Source of the DNA: Sulfitobacter sp.
GTDB taxonomy: Bacteria > Pseudomonadota > Alphaproteobacteria > Rhodobacterales > Rhodobacteraceae
NCBI GenBank assembly: GCA_013002405.1
Contig: JABDKA010000043.1
Location: 1-33,733, forward strand
Direction: 5' to 3'
Length of the DNA: 33,733 nt
Shown in pieces: positions 1 through 7,622 of this stretch (its first letter is position 1; every line of letters begins with the position of its first letter). The notes under the pieces were generated by a model that was not told the DNA's origin, did no database searches, and saw only the letters and a list, made by a program, of their open reading frames with translations. The position numbers were made by a program, and so were the translations under genes.

Positions 1-582
1 CGTGCATTCCAGAATCACCGACCCGATGTCCGCGTGCGCGCTGATCAGTCGGCGGGCTGCGATGACCATCTCACGCCGGGCGTCGCGCACTTCAAGTTCG
101 GTCTCATTCCCCAGAATTGTGCGGGCAAAGCTGGTGCCCTCCATCCCTTCGACGGGTGTATCTTCCCCCAGTCCAGCAGTATTCAAATGGGCGGGGGTCA
201 GAGACTCCTTCGAGATCGTCAGCACGCCGATCCGCTGCCCGGGTGGCAGAGCGGCGGCGATCTGCGGGCCTTGTTCCAGTGCTGAGGCCGCGACCGGAAC
301 GCCCAACGCTGCAGACAGACGCGGCCGCACCAGCGCAAGGAAACCGCAGGTGGTGGCAATACCTGTGCAGCCTTGGGAAACCAGCGCGCGGCCAGCCTCG
401 ATAAAGGCCTCCACAAAGGGTTCGGGGTCGGCGCGCACAATCGCCTCGGGCGTTGCCCTTTCGACCACGCGGTAGCGGACGGGAAAATCCCAGGTCGCCG
501 GATTACCCACGTCGCCCGGGATGCGCGGAAACCGGGTGTCGAGCATCAGGATGCCAAGGCGAGGCAGTTCGGTGGCGGTCAT
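1..582 (-). CDS. Asp/Glu/hydantoin racemase family protein (3' end cut off)
   Basis: The first 194 residues of a minus-strand gene that runs off the left edge. The ATG at 582 is preceded by GGGGAGA at good spacing. The two catalytic-type cysteines of the cofactor-independent Asp/Glu racemase superfamily are visible: Cys79 in GIATTCGF and Cys193 in VILECT. In this superfamily the pair acts as the two-base system that inverts an amino-acid or hydantoin alpha carbon. The N-terminus has the motif LMLDTRFPRIPGD, which I recognise from uncharacterised members; classical MurI looks different. It is divergent from a DadA-like oxidoreductase and the 5-oxoprolinase operon, so a D/L-glutamate, pyroglutamate or hydantoin substrate is plausible but inferred. 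Roughly the last 30-50 residues are missing. Family confidence is high; substrate is unknown. Confidence 0.85.
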   Translation of the reverse strand, partial: MTATELPRLGILMLDTRFPRIPGDVGNPATWDFPVRYRVVERATPEAIVRADPEPFVEAFIEAGRALVSQGCTGIATTCGFLALVRPRLSAALGVPVAASALEQGPQIAAALPPGQRIGVLTISKESLTPAHLNTAGLGEDTPVEGMEGTSFARTILGNETELEVRDARREMVIAARRLISAHADIGSVILECT

Positions 583-654
583 TGTCAGGTCTCCCCACCA
601 CAAGCTGTGCATCGAACCCCGGCTTTGGGCAAGATCCGGCGCGGACGATGACAA

Positions 655-697
655 TTTGCAAACATTTTGTTGATGTTTTGATTTTTTGTGCAAACAT
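655..697. promoter_or_regulatory. AT-rich divergent control region with direct repeat
   Basis: In a GC-rich background this stretch between the divergent racemase and DadA-like genes is strikingly AT-rich. The 9-mer TGCAAACAT occurs at 657-665 and again at 689-697, a 32-bp period of about three helical turns. CAAACAT (659-665) also pairs imperfectly with ATGTTTTG (673-680). This looks like a regulator binding site over two divergent promoters. I could not settle on a confident -35/-10 pair on either strand. Confidence 0.45.
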
Positions 698-750
698 GGC
701 GGCAGGAGAATCGCCCCCATGCCCGCAACTCGCCCGCCGGAGTATAACAG

Positions 751-1989
751 TTGACCCGCCACGTTGCGGTCATCGGCGCCGGGATTGTTGGCGTCTCAAC
801 GGGCATCTGGCTCCGCCGGGCCGGACTTGAGGTAACCCTGATCGACCGGGGCGCACCCGGGACGGGCACCTCCCACGGAAACGCCGGGATCCTCGCCGCC
901 TGCGCGATGGTTCCGGTCACCGGACCGGGGCTGATGAAGAAGGCGCCGGGGATGTTGATGAACCCAGACTTCCCCCTGTTCATGCGCTGGTCCTACCTGC
1001 CGCGCCTGCTGCCCTGGCTGCGCAAATACATGGCCCAGGCCAACGACGCGGACACGCGCCGGATTGCCCACGGCCTGACAGATATCGTCGCAGACGCGGT
1101 CGAACAGCACAAAAGCCTGTGCGATGATCTGGGCCTGGGCGACTGGGTGACGGAAAGCGACTATTGCTTTGCCTACCGAAGCCGCGCGGATTTCGACGCC
1201 GAAAGCTATGTCTGGGAATTGCGCCGCGAAGCGGGGTTCGTGCCGGAGGTCATCACCGGTCAGGCGGTGCGGGACTATGAGCCTGCGCTGGGGGATGAGA
1301 TCAGCGCCGTCGCAATCATGCAGAACCACGGCTACATCCGCAGCCCCGGCGGCTATGTTCAGGCACTGGCGAAAGCCTTTGAGGGAATGGGCGGCAAGGT
1401 GATCGAAGCTGAGGTAAAGGATGTCGACGTCTCGGGCGGCGCGGTCAGCGGCGTGCTGACCGTCCATGGCCGAATTGACTGCGATGATCTGGTCCTGGCG
1501 ACCGGCGTCTGGTCCAAGCCGCTGATGGCCAAGCTGGGCCTGAAGGTCCCGCTGGAAAGTGAACGCGGCTACCACATCGTCTTCGAGGGGGCCACGGGCG
1601 GTCCCTCCCGCCCCTTTATGCTGGCCAGCGGAAAGTTCGTCGCTACCCCGATGGAACAGGGCCTGCGCTGCGCCGGAATCGTGGAATTCGGCGGGCTGGA
1701 AGCGGGACCGTCAAAGGCCCCCTTTGCCCTCCTGCGCCGCCAGGTCAAACGCGCCTTTCCACAGCTTGAAGCGCGGGACGAGATTGAATGGATGGGCCAC
1801 CGCCCCGCCCCAAGCGACAGCCTCCCACTGATCGGTGAGGTGGGCGACAAACGCATTTTCACTGCCTTCGGGCATCACCATATCGGGTTGACAGCGGGGC
1901 CGAAGACGGGCCGCCTTGTCGCCGGATTGATTGCGGGGCAGCCGGTCAACACCGACCTAACCCCGTATCACCCGCAACGCTTCAGTTGA
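751..1989 (+). CDS. DadA-like FAD-dependent D-amino-acid dehydrogenase/oxidase
   Basis: A 412-residue protein of the DAO/DadA family, normal length. It starts with a beta-alpha-beta FAD-binding motif (VAVIGAGIVGVS, residues about 6-17), followed by the family motif TSHGNAGIL. The C-terminus has WMGHRPAPSDSLPLIG and FGHHHIGLTAGPKTGRL, the typical second half of the FAD/substrate site. The family oxidises D-amino acids (sometimes L-proline or glycine derivatives) to 2-oxo or imino acids. The start is TTG at 751 with GGAG at 739-742; no in-frame ATG fits better. It heads the TRAP/5-oxoprolinase operon and is divergent from a racemase, which suggests handling of a D-amino acid such as D-glutamate or a lactam relative. 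That substrate is inferred. Family assignment is firm. Confidence 0.85.
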   Translation: MTRHVAVIGAGIVGVSTGIWLRRAGLEVTLIDRGAPGTGTSHGNAGILAACAMVPVTGPGLMKKAPGMLMNPDFPLFMRWSYLPRLLPWLRKYMAQANDADTRRIAHGLTDIVADAVEQHKSLCDDLGLGDWVTESDYCFAYRSRADFDAESYVWELRREAGFVPEVITGQAVRDYEPALGDEISAVAIMQNHGYIRSPGGYVQALAKAFEGMGGKVIEAEVKDVDVSGGAVSGVLTVHGRIDCDDLVLATGVWSKPLMAKLGLKVPLESERGYHIVFEGATGGPSRPFMLASGKFVATPMEQGLRCAGIVEFGGLEAGPSKAPFALLRRQVKRAFPQLEARDEIEWMGHRPAPSDSLPLIGEVGDKRIFTAFGHHHIGLTAGPKTGRLVAGLIAGQPVNTDLTPYHPQRFS

Positions 1990-2024
1990 CGAAGCATGCA
2001 ACAATAAACTGGGAGAAGATCAAA

Positions 2025-3014
2025 ATGACATTGACCAAGAAACTGATGAGCGGCGTGGCTGCTGCCTCCGTTGTCGTCACCGGTGCCCTGCCCGCCATGG
2101 CGGCAGAAAAGTGGGACATGCCGATGGCCTATTCGGCCTCCAACTTCCATTCCGAAAACGGCGTTGAGTTTGCCGAGTGCGTGACCAAGGGCACCGAGGG
2201 CGATATTGAAATCACGGTCCACCCCGGTGGTGCGCTTTTCGCCGGTGCCGACATCAAACGCGCGATCCAGACCGGGCAGGTTCAGATCGGTGAACGCCTC
2301 ATGTCCGGCCACCAGAACGAAAACGCCGTCTTCGGCTTTGACTCCGTGCCCTTCCTCGCACCCTCTTTCGAGGCGAGCGCCAAGCTTTTCGAGGCCGCCA
2401 AGCCCAAGATGGAAGAACTGCTGGAAGAGCAGAACCTGGTGATGCTCTACGCCGTGCCGTGGCCGCCCCAGGGGCTCTACTTCAACAAGGAGGTGAACTC
2501 GGTCGAGGATATGGCCGGGCTCAAGTTCCGCTCCTACAACAACGCCACCTCGCGTCTGGCGGAACTGACCGGCATGCTGCCAGTCACCATCGAGGCCGCC
2601 GAGATTTCGCAGGCCTTCGCCACGGGCGTGGCGGAATCGATGATCTCCTCCGGTGCAACGGGCTATGACCGAAAGGTCTGGGAAAGCCTAAGCCACTTCT
2701 ACGAGGTCGATGCCTGGCTGCCCTACAACTATGTCATGGTGAACAAGGATGTCTGGGACGGTCTGTCCGAAACCAACCAGGGCATCCTGAGCGTCTGTGC
2801 CGGTGAGGCGGCGGAGCGCGGGCTCGAGGCCTCAAAGGCCTACACACAGTTCACCATGGACGGCCTGCGCGAAGGCGGCATGACCGTTCAGCCTGCCGGT
2901 GACGAACTGATGAGTGGCCTGCGTGAAGTTGGCGCCACCATGACCACCGAATGGCTTGAAGCAGCAGGCGAAGATGGCAAGGCCATCGTCGATGCCTTCA
3001 AGGCAATGGAATAA
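2025..3014 (+). CDS. dctP: TRAP transporter solute-binding protein (DctP family)
   Basis: A 329-residue periplasmic binding protein. Residues 1-26 form a Sec signal peptide (KK, hydrophobic core, PAMA then AEKW). Arg169 in GLKFRSYN matches the conserved DctP arginine that salt-bridges a carboxylate ligand. An upstream in-frame TTG exists at 1986, but the ATG at 2025 follows GGGAGAAG and begins the signal peptide, so it is preferred. The gene lies 35 nt after the DadA-like gene, with dctQ and dctM following. Known family context: Bordetella pertussis DctP6 and DctP7 bind pyroglutamate. Together with the pxp genes downstream, a pyroglutamate-like ligand is a reasonable inference. Other small carboxylates cannot be excluded from sequence alone. 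Confidence 0.9.
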   Translation: MTLTKKLMSGVAAASVVVTGALPAMAAEKWDMPMAYSASNFHSENGVEFAECVTKGTEGDIEITVHPGGALFAGADIKRAIQTGQVQIGERLMSGHQNENAVFGFDSVPFLAPSFEASAKLFEAAKPKMEELLEEQNLVMLYAVPWPPQGLYFNKEVNSVEDMAGLKFRSYNNATSRLAELTGMLPVTIEAAEISQAFATGVAESMISSGATGYDRKVWESLSHFYEVDAWLPYNYVMVNKDVWDGLSETNQGILSVCAGEAAERGLEASKAYTQFTMDGLREGGMTVQPAGDELMSGLREVGATMTTEWLEAAGEDGKAIVDAFKAME

Positions 3015-3025
3015 GCAAGCCAACC

Positions 3026-3049
3026 GGGCGGCCCGCCTCCGGGCCGCCC
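3026..3049 (+). promoter_or_regulatory. Intercistronic hairpin between dctP and dctQ
   Basis: A perfect 10-bp stem GGGCGGCCCG / CGGGCCGCCC with a CCTC loop lies 11 nt after the dctP stop codon. There is no T-run after it, so it is not a complete intrinsic terminator. Such hairpins between a binding-protein gene and its membrane genes usually stabilise the upstream mRNA or reduce read-through, giving an excess of binding protein. That role is inferred here. Confidence 0.6.
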
Positions 3050-3076
3050 CATACATGACCCGGGGGAACCAACGGC

Positions 3077-3601
3077 ATGTCTGCCATCCGCAAGTTACTC
3101 GACTCTCTCTACCTGCTGGCAGGCATCCTTGCCGCACTCTGCCTGATCGCGATCCTGTCGCTGATCGTGGTCCAGATGGTTGCCCGCTGGACCGGAGAGG
3201 TCTTTCCCGGCGCGCCGAACTACGCAGGCTACGCCATGGCCGCCGCCTCGTTTCTGGCCTTCGCCAATGCGCTGGGACGGGGGGCGCACATTCGCGTGTC
3301 GATCCTGCTGAACGCCGTCCCCTTGGGCCTCAAGCGCCTGCTTGAGATCTGGTGCTTTGCCGTGGCCGCCGCCATCGCCTGGTACTTTACCTACTACGCC
3401 TACTGGTTCGTCTACTGGTCCTGGAAGTTCAATGAGATCAGCCAGGGGCAGGACGCCATCCACCTCTGGATACCCCAATCCGTGATGGTGGCGGGCGGCG
3501 CGCTGCTGGCGCTGGCCCTGACGGACAACCTGCTGCACGTCCTTTTGAAGGGCGAACACCGGATCAGCCGCGACATCGTCGATCAGACCCACGGGGAATA
3601 G
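3077..3601 (+). CDS. dctQ: TRAP transporter small membrane subunit (DctQ family)
   Basis: A 174-residue integral membrane protein with four predicted hydrophobic segments, at about residues 12-35, 52-68, 90-110 and 135-155, as expected for DctQ. It contains the family-like stretch GRGAHIRVSILLNAVP between segments 2 and 3. The start ATG at 3077 follows GGGGGAA. It pairs with DctM, whose gene begins 5 nt after this stop codon, to form the inner-membrane carrier that takes substrate from DctP using a sodium gradient. Gene order dctP-dctQ-dctM and length are standard. The assignment rests on position and topology as much as on sequence, because DctQ proteins are poorly conserved. Confidence 0.88.
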   Translation: MSAIRKLLDSLYLLAGILAALCLIAILSLIVVQMVARWTGEVFPGAPNYAGYAMAAASFLAFANALGRGAHIRVSILLNAVPLGLKRLLEIWCFAVAAAIAWYFTYYAYWFVYWSWKFNEISQGQDAIHLWIPQSVMVAGGALLALALTDNLLHVLLKGEHRISRDIVDQTHGE

Positions 3602-3605
3602 GACC

Positions 3606-4916
3606 ATGACAGAACTCTACGCCATCATCCTTTTCCTCTTTGTCCTCTTCTTCCTGCTGGGCACCGGCGTCTGGGTGGGCCTCGCCCTCATGGGTGTTGC
3701 CTGGGTCGGGATGGAACTTTTCACGACGCGGCCCGTGGGCGACACAATGATCACAACGATCTGGGCCTCTTCCTCAAGCTGGACCCTGACGGCCCTGCCG
3801 CTCTTCATCTGGATGGGAGAGATCCTTTACCGAACACGATTGTCCGAAGATATGTTCAAGGGCCTCTCGCCCTGGCTTGCCCGCCTGCCGGGTGGCCTTG
3901 TCCATACCAACATCGTCTCCTGCACAGTCTTTGCCGCGGTATCCGGCTCCTCCGCCGCCACGCTGACAACGGTGGGCAAGATGGCCATCCCCGAACTGCG
4001 CGCGCGTCATTACCCAGAGAAGATGGTCATCGGCACACTCGCCGGGGCCGCCACGCTGGGCCTGATGATCCCGCCATCGCTGGCGCTGATCGTCTATGGC
4101 GTGACCGTCAACGAAAGCATCACCAAGCTCTTCTTCGCGGGGGTCTTTCCGGGTCTTGTCCTGGCGGCCATGTTCATGACCTACGTGGCCATTGTCAGCC
4201 TGACCTCCAAGGACTGGAACCCGAGCGTCGAAAGGGGCATGAGCTTCACCGAAAAGCTCTCAAACTCAAGATTCCTGCTCCCGGTCTTCGCCCTCATCGC
4301 CGTGGTCATCGGGTCAATGTACGCGGGCCTCGCCACGGCAACCGAAGCGGCTGCCATCGGCGTAATCGGCGCGCTGGTGCTGGCAATGTTTCAAGGGTCG
4401 CTCACCTGGGGGACCTTCCGGGAAAGCCTCATGGGGGCAACCCGCACCTCCGCCATGATCGCCCTGATCCTCGCAGGCGCGGCCTTCCTCAAGCTCTCCA
4501 TGGGATTCACCGGCCTGCCCCGGTCGCTGGCCGACGGGATCGCCGCGATGGAGCTTTCGCGATTCCAGCTGCTCATGGCGCTTCTGGTATTCTACATCGT
4601 CCTCGGCATGTTCCTTGATGGCATCTCCGCCATCGTCCTGACCATGGCGGTGGTCGAACCGATGGTGCGCAGCGCCGGCATTGATCTGATCTGGTTTGGC
4701 ATCTTCGTCGTTGTCGTCATTGAGATGGCCCAGATCACACCGCCCATCGGCTTCAACCTCTTTGTCCTGCAGGGCATGACCGATCACGAGATGGGCTATA
4801 TCACCAAGGCCGCGCTGCCCATGTTCGGCATCATGGTGCTGATGGTTTTCGTGCTGATCTGGTTTCCCGAAATCGCGACCTGGCTGCCGGACAACATGCG
4901 CAGCGGACCGGGTTGA
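3606..4916 (+). CDS. dctM: TRAP transporter large permease subunit (DctM family)
   Basis: A 436-residue, strongly hydrophobic protein with about 12 membrane segments, the usual DctM size. Typical motifs are AAVSGSSAATLTTVGKMAIPEL (quoted in parts: SGSSAATLTTVG near residue 117, then MAIPEL) and GLMIPPSLALIVYG near 152, plus ITPPIGFNLFVLQG in the C-terminal half. These correspond to the two repeated ion- and substrate-coordinating regions of the family. It forms the sodium-coupled channel of the TRAP transporter with DctQ and DctP encoded immediately upstream. The start at 3606 is only 4 nt past the dctQ stop, and the next gene begins 9 nt after its own stop, so all are cotranscribed. Confidence 0.93.
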   Translation: MTELYAIILFLFVLFFLLGTGVWVGLALMGVAWVGMELFTTRPVGDTMITTIWASSSSWTLTALPLFIWMGEILYRTRLSEDMFKGLSPWLARLPGGLVHTNIVSCTVFAAVSGSSAATLTTVGKMAIPELRARHYPEKMVIGTLAGAATLGLMIPPSLALIVYGVTVNESITKLFFAGVFPGLVLAAMFMTYVAIVSLTSKDWNPSVERGMSFTEKLSNSRFLLPVFALIAVVIGSMYAGLATATEAAAIGVIGALVLAMFQGSLTWGTFRESLMGATRTSAMIALILAGAAFLKLSMGFTGLPRSLADGIAAMELSRFQLLMALLVFYIVLGMFLDGISAIVLTMAVVEPMVRSAGIDLIWFGIFVVVVIEMAQITPPIGFNLFVLQGMTDHEMGYITKAALPMFGIMVLMVFVLIWFPEIATWLPDNMRSGPG

Positions 4917-4925
4917 GGATGAACC

Positions 4926-5861
4926 ATGCACCACATTCTATGGGCAGCCTCGCGCCACGCGCGGCTCTGCCTGATCATTGGCCTTATGGCGGGTCTGCTC
5001 CTGCCCTCCCTGGCGGCGACGCTGGTGCCATGGCTGCCGCTGATGGTGGCGGGGCTGCTGACGACGACAGCCCTGCGCATCGGTCACCGCGCTGCGATGG
5101 GGGCCGTGGGCGATCTGCGCTGGGGTCTGGCGGCTGTCGCCACACTGCAGATGGTCGTGCCATTGATCCTGCTGGGCCTTCTGACGCTTGCCGGACTGCA
5201 GAAGACGCCCGCAGCCCTCGCCATCGTCCTGACCGCCTCTGCTCCGGCCATCACCGGTTGCGTGAACCTGGCCCTGATGATGCGCCTGGATGCGGGGCGA
5301 ATGATGCAGATGCTGGTACTGGGCACGGCGGTCTTTCCGCTGACCATCCTGCCAGTGCTCTACCTGCTGCCCCAACTTGGCCCCGCATCGCAGGTGATCA
5401 TGTCAGCGCTTCGGCTGCTGTCAGTCATCCTCTTTGCGGCAGCTGTCGGTTTCCTGCTGCGCCGGTGGCTCTTTCCAAAACCGACCGAAGGACAGATCCG
5501 CGCCCTGGACGGTCTCTCTGTCCTCGCCTTTTCTTTTGTTGTCGTGGGCCTGATGGCCGCGCTCAACCCTGCGCTTCGGGCGGACCCGATCCTCGTGGTT
5601 CGCTGGGCCCTTCTGGCCTTCGCCATCGGCTACCTCATGCAGCTGGGCGCCCTCCTTGCCCTGCGCCGCAGCCCCCTGCGCGACGTGGCCGGACCGCTCG
5701 CACTCGCCGCGGGCAACCGCAACATCGCGATCTTCCTGGTTGCCCTACCGCCCGACATCCTGACCCCGCTCATGATTTTTATCGGTTGCTGGCAGCTGCC
5801 GATGTACCTCACCCCTATGCTGCTGCCACGGCTATACAGATGGGCACTCGCCAATGACTGA
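4926..5861 (+). CDS. BASS-family (bile acid:sodium symporter-like) transporter
   Basis: A 311-residue membrane protein with roughly 9-10 hydrophobic segments, the length of BASS-family carriers. Family-like features are TASAPAITGCVNLALMMRLD near residue 102 and AAGNRNIAIFLVALP near residue 263, resembling the two discontinuous helices of sodium:bile acid symporters. BASS carriers move organic anions such as bile acids, pantothenate or pyruvate together with sodium. The gene sits 9 nt after dctM and overlaps pxpB by 8 nt, so it is translated as part of the same operon. A second carrier beside a complete TRAP system is unusual: it might import an alternative substrate or export a product. Substrate unknown; family call fairly confident. 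Confidence 0.75.
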   Translation: MHHILWAASRHARLCLIIGLMAGLLLPSLAATLVPWLPLMVAGLLTTTALRIGHRAAMGAVGDLRWGLAAVATLQMVVPLILLGLLTLAGLQKTPAALAIVLTASAPAITGCVNLALMMRLDAGRMMQMLVLGTAVFPLTILPVLYLLPQLGPASQVIMSALRLLSVILFAAAVGFLLRRWLFPKPTEGQIRALDGLSVLAFSFVVVGLMAALNPALRADPILVVRWALLAFAIGYLMQLGALLALRRSPLRDVAGPLALAAGNRNIAIFLVALPPDILTPLMIFIGCWQLPMYLTPMLLPRLYRWALAND

Positions 5862-6591
5862 CTGGCCCCAAATCCGCACCGTCGGCCTCTCCGGTCTGCT
5901 TGTCACCTTCGCTGCAGCCATGTCCGAGCCCGCCAACCGCGCCGCCCTTGCCTTTCGCGCGGCGGTCGAGGAACAGGACTGGCCCGAGGTCGTGGAAACC
6001 AGCACCTCGCTTGTCTCCACCTTTCTTGCCGTCGATCTGGCGACCACGCCCGACGAGGCGATGAAAGAGCGTCTTCAAGCGCTCTTGAAAAGCCGCGACT
6101 GGACCAAAGAACTGCTCCCGGCGGGCCGCACCCTCTGGCATGTGCCGACGCTCTACGGCACCGACCTCGCCCCGCAACTGGAGGAAGCCGCGGACGTCGC
6201 TGGCCTCGACCCGGATGAGGCGATCCGGCAGCTCTCCACCTCCCGCGTGCGGGTCCTCACGATCGGCTTCGCCCCCGGCCAGCCCTACTGCGGTGAACTG
6301 CCTGAAGCCTGGAACATTCCCCGCCAGAAGGGCCTCACGCCTTCGGTCCCCGCCTGCGCGCTGGTGGTGGCGATCCGCCAGTTGATCATCTTCACCAACG
6401 CCTCCCCCACCGGGTGGCGGCACATCGGCCAGACCGCTTTCCGGACCTTCCGACCGGAGGCGGAACAGCCCTTCCCCCTCTCCCCGGGGGATGAGCTGAT
6501 CTTCCCCGCGATCGAAAGGGCCGAGCTGGAGAATATCATCGCCAGGGACAGCACGGGCCAGGGCGGCGCGGAAACCGAGGTGCTGAAATGA
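5854..6591 (+). CDS. pxpB: 5-oxoprolinase subunit PxpB (KipI/carboxyltransferase domain 1 family)
   Basis: A 245-residue protein of the KipI/allophanate-hydrolase subunit 1 family. The core motif GFAPGQPYCGELP (about residues 142-154) corresponds to the family GF.PG..Y motif, and PTGWRHIGQT (about 186-195) to the conserved glycine-rich turn. With PxpC and PxpA this family forms the ATP-dependent prokaryotic 5-oxoprolinase, which opens pyroglutamate to glutamate in the cytoplasm. The gene overlaps the BASS gene by 8 nt and pxpC by ATGA. The Q and C in GQPYCG replace residues that are usually aromatic or aliphatic (GFAYLG-like), so substrate preference may differ. Family identity is secure from sequence and the BCA gene order. 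Confidence 0.88.
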   Translation: MTDWPQIRTVGLSGLLVTFAAAMSEPANRAALAFRAAVEEQDWPEVVETSTSLVSTFLAVDLATTPDEAMKERLQALLKSRDWTKELLPAGRTLWHVPTLYGTDLAPQLEEAADVAGLDPDEAIRQLSTSRVRVLTIGFAPGQPYCGELPEAWNIPRQKGLTPSVPACALVVAIRQLIIFTNASPTGWRHIGQTAFRTFRPEAEQPFPLSPGDELIFPAIERAELENIIARDSTGQGGAETEVLK

Positions 6592-7622
6592 GCCCGCAAC
6601 TCACCATTCTCCAGGCGGGCCCGGCCCTGAGCCTTCAGGACTTCGGTCGCCCCGGCTACCGGGCTGAAGGGCTGACACAAGGCGGTGCGGCTGACCCCAC
6701 GGCCCTCTACGAAGGGGCCGCCCTCCTTGGTCAGGCCCCTAACCTTGCCGCCATCGAAATGGCCGGTTCCGGCGGCACCTTCCGCGCCGACAGTGACCTG
6801 CGCATCGCCCTGACAGGGGCAGAAATGGCCGCCAAGATCGAAGGGGAAGCGATTGTCTGGAACGCCAGCCATACCCTGCCCGCCGGGGCGACCCTGACCA
6901 TCGGCGGGGCGCGAAACGGCAGCTATGGCTACCTGCACGTGGGCGGCGGTTTTGACACGGCCCCGGTCATGGGCTCCCGCGCCGCCCACCTCGCGGGTGG
7001 CATCGGCACCCTGCTGCAAAGCGGGGAAAGCCTGCCGATCGGCCCCGACAAGGGCCACGACACGGGCATGAAGATCACCCCCATTGACCGTTTCGGCGGC
7101 GGTCGCATCCGCATCGTCGCCTCCATGCAAACCGCTTCCTTCGACGCCGCAACATTGGACCGCTTTACCGCCTGCGCCTTCCACCGCGATGCCCGCGCCA
7201 ACCGCATGGGCGTGCGCCTTGGGTTCGAGGGGGAAGGATACAGCACTGATGCGGCCCTCTCCATTGTCTCCGAAGTAGTGGTACCGGGGGACATCCAGAT
7301 CTCCGGTGACGGCGCACCCTATGTCCTGATGTATGAATGCCAGACCACCGGCGGCTATCCCCGCATCGGTTCCGTCCTGCCCTGTGACCTGCCCCGCGTG
7401 GCCCAGGCCCAGACCGGCACGGACCTGCATTTTGAGTTCGTCGGCATGGAAGAGGCAGCGACCCTGCAGGCCCGGCACCTCAATGAACTCAAGACCCTGA
7501 AATCCCGCGTCAGCCCGCTGGTCCGCGACCCCGCACGTATCCGAGACCTGCTCAGCTACCAATTGATCAGCGGGGCCATCTCCGCCACTTCCAATCCGTT
7601 CGAAGAAGGACACCCCACATGA
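6588..7622 (+). CDS. pxpC: 5-oxoprolinase subunit PxpC (KipA/carboxyltransferase domain 2 family)
   Basis: A 344-residue protein of the KipA/biotin-dependent carboxyltransferase-like family. The start has LSLQDFGRPGYRAEGLTQGG, equivalent to the conserved QD.GR.G....G...GGA block. Further family features are AAIEMAGSGGTFRA near residue 57, GYLHVGGGFDTAPVMGSRA near 109 and the GDIQISGDGAPYVLM region near 235. It partners PxpB in the ATP-using half of 5-oxoprolinase. The ATG at 6588 overlaps the pxpB stop by 4 nt, and its own stop overlaps the pxpA start by 4 nt, which indicates translational coupling of all three subunits. Length and order are typical. Confidence 0.9.
   Translation: MSPQLTILQAGPALSLQDFGRPGYRAEGLTQGGAADPTALYEGAALLGQAPNLAAIEMAGSGGTFRADSDLRIALTGAEMAAKIEGEAIVWNASHTLPAGATLTIGGARNGSYGYLHVGGGFDTAPVMGSRAAHLAGGIGTLLQSGESLPIGPDKGHDTGMKITPIDRFGGGRIRIVASMQTASFDAATLDRFTACAFHRDARANRMGVRLGFEGEGYSTDAALSIVSEVVVPGDIQISGDGAPYVLMYECQTTGGYPRIGSVLPCDLPRVAQAQTGTDLHFEFVGMEEAATLQARHLNELKTLKSRVSPLVRDPARIRDLLSYQLISGAISATSNPFEEGHPT

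Noticed and set aside
4913-5857. A 314-residue plus frame overlapping the BASS gene in another phase.
   Set aside because: Low-complexity Ala/Pro/Arg/Gly protein; the other frame gives a coherent membrane carrier.
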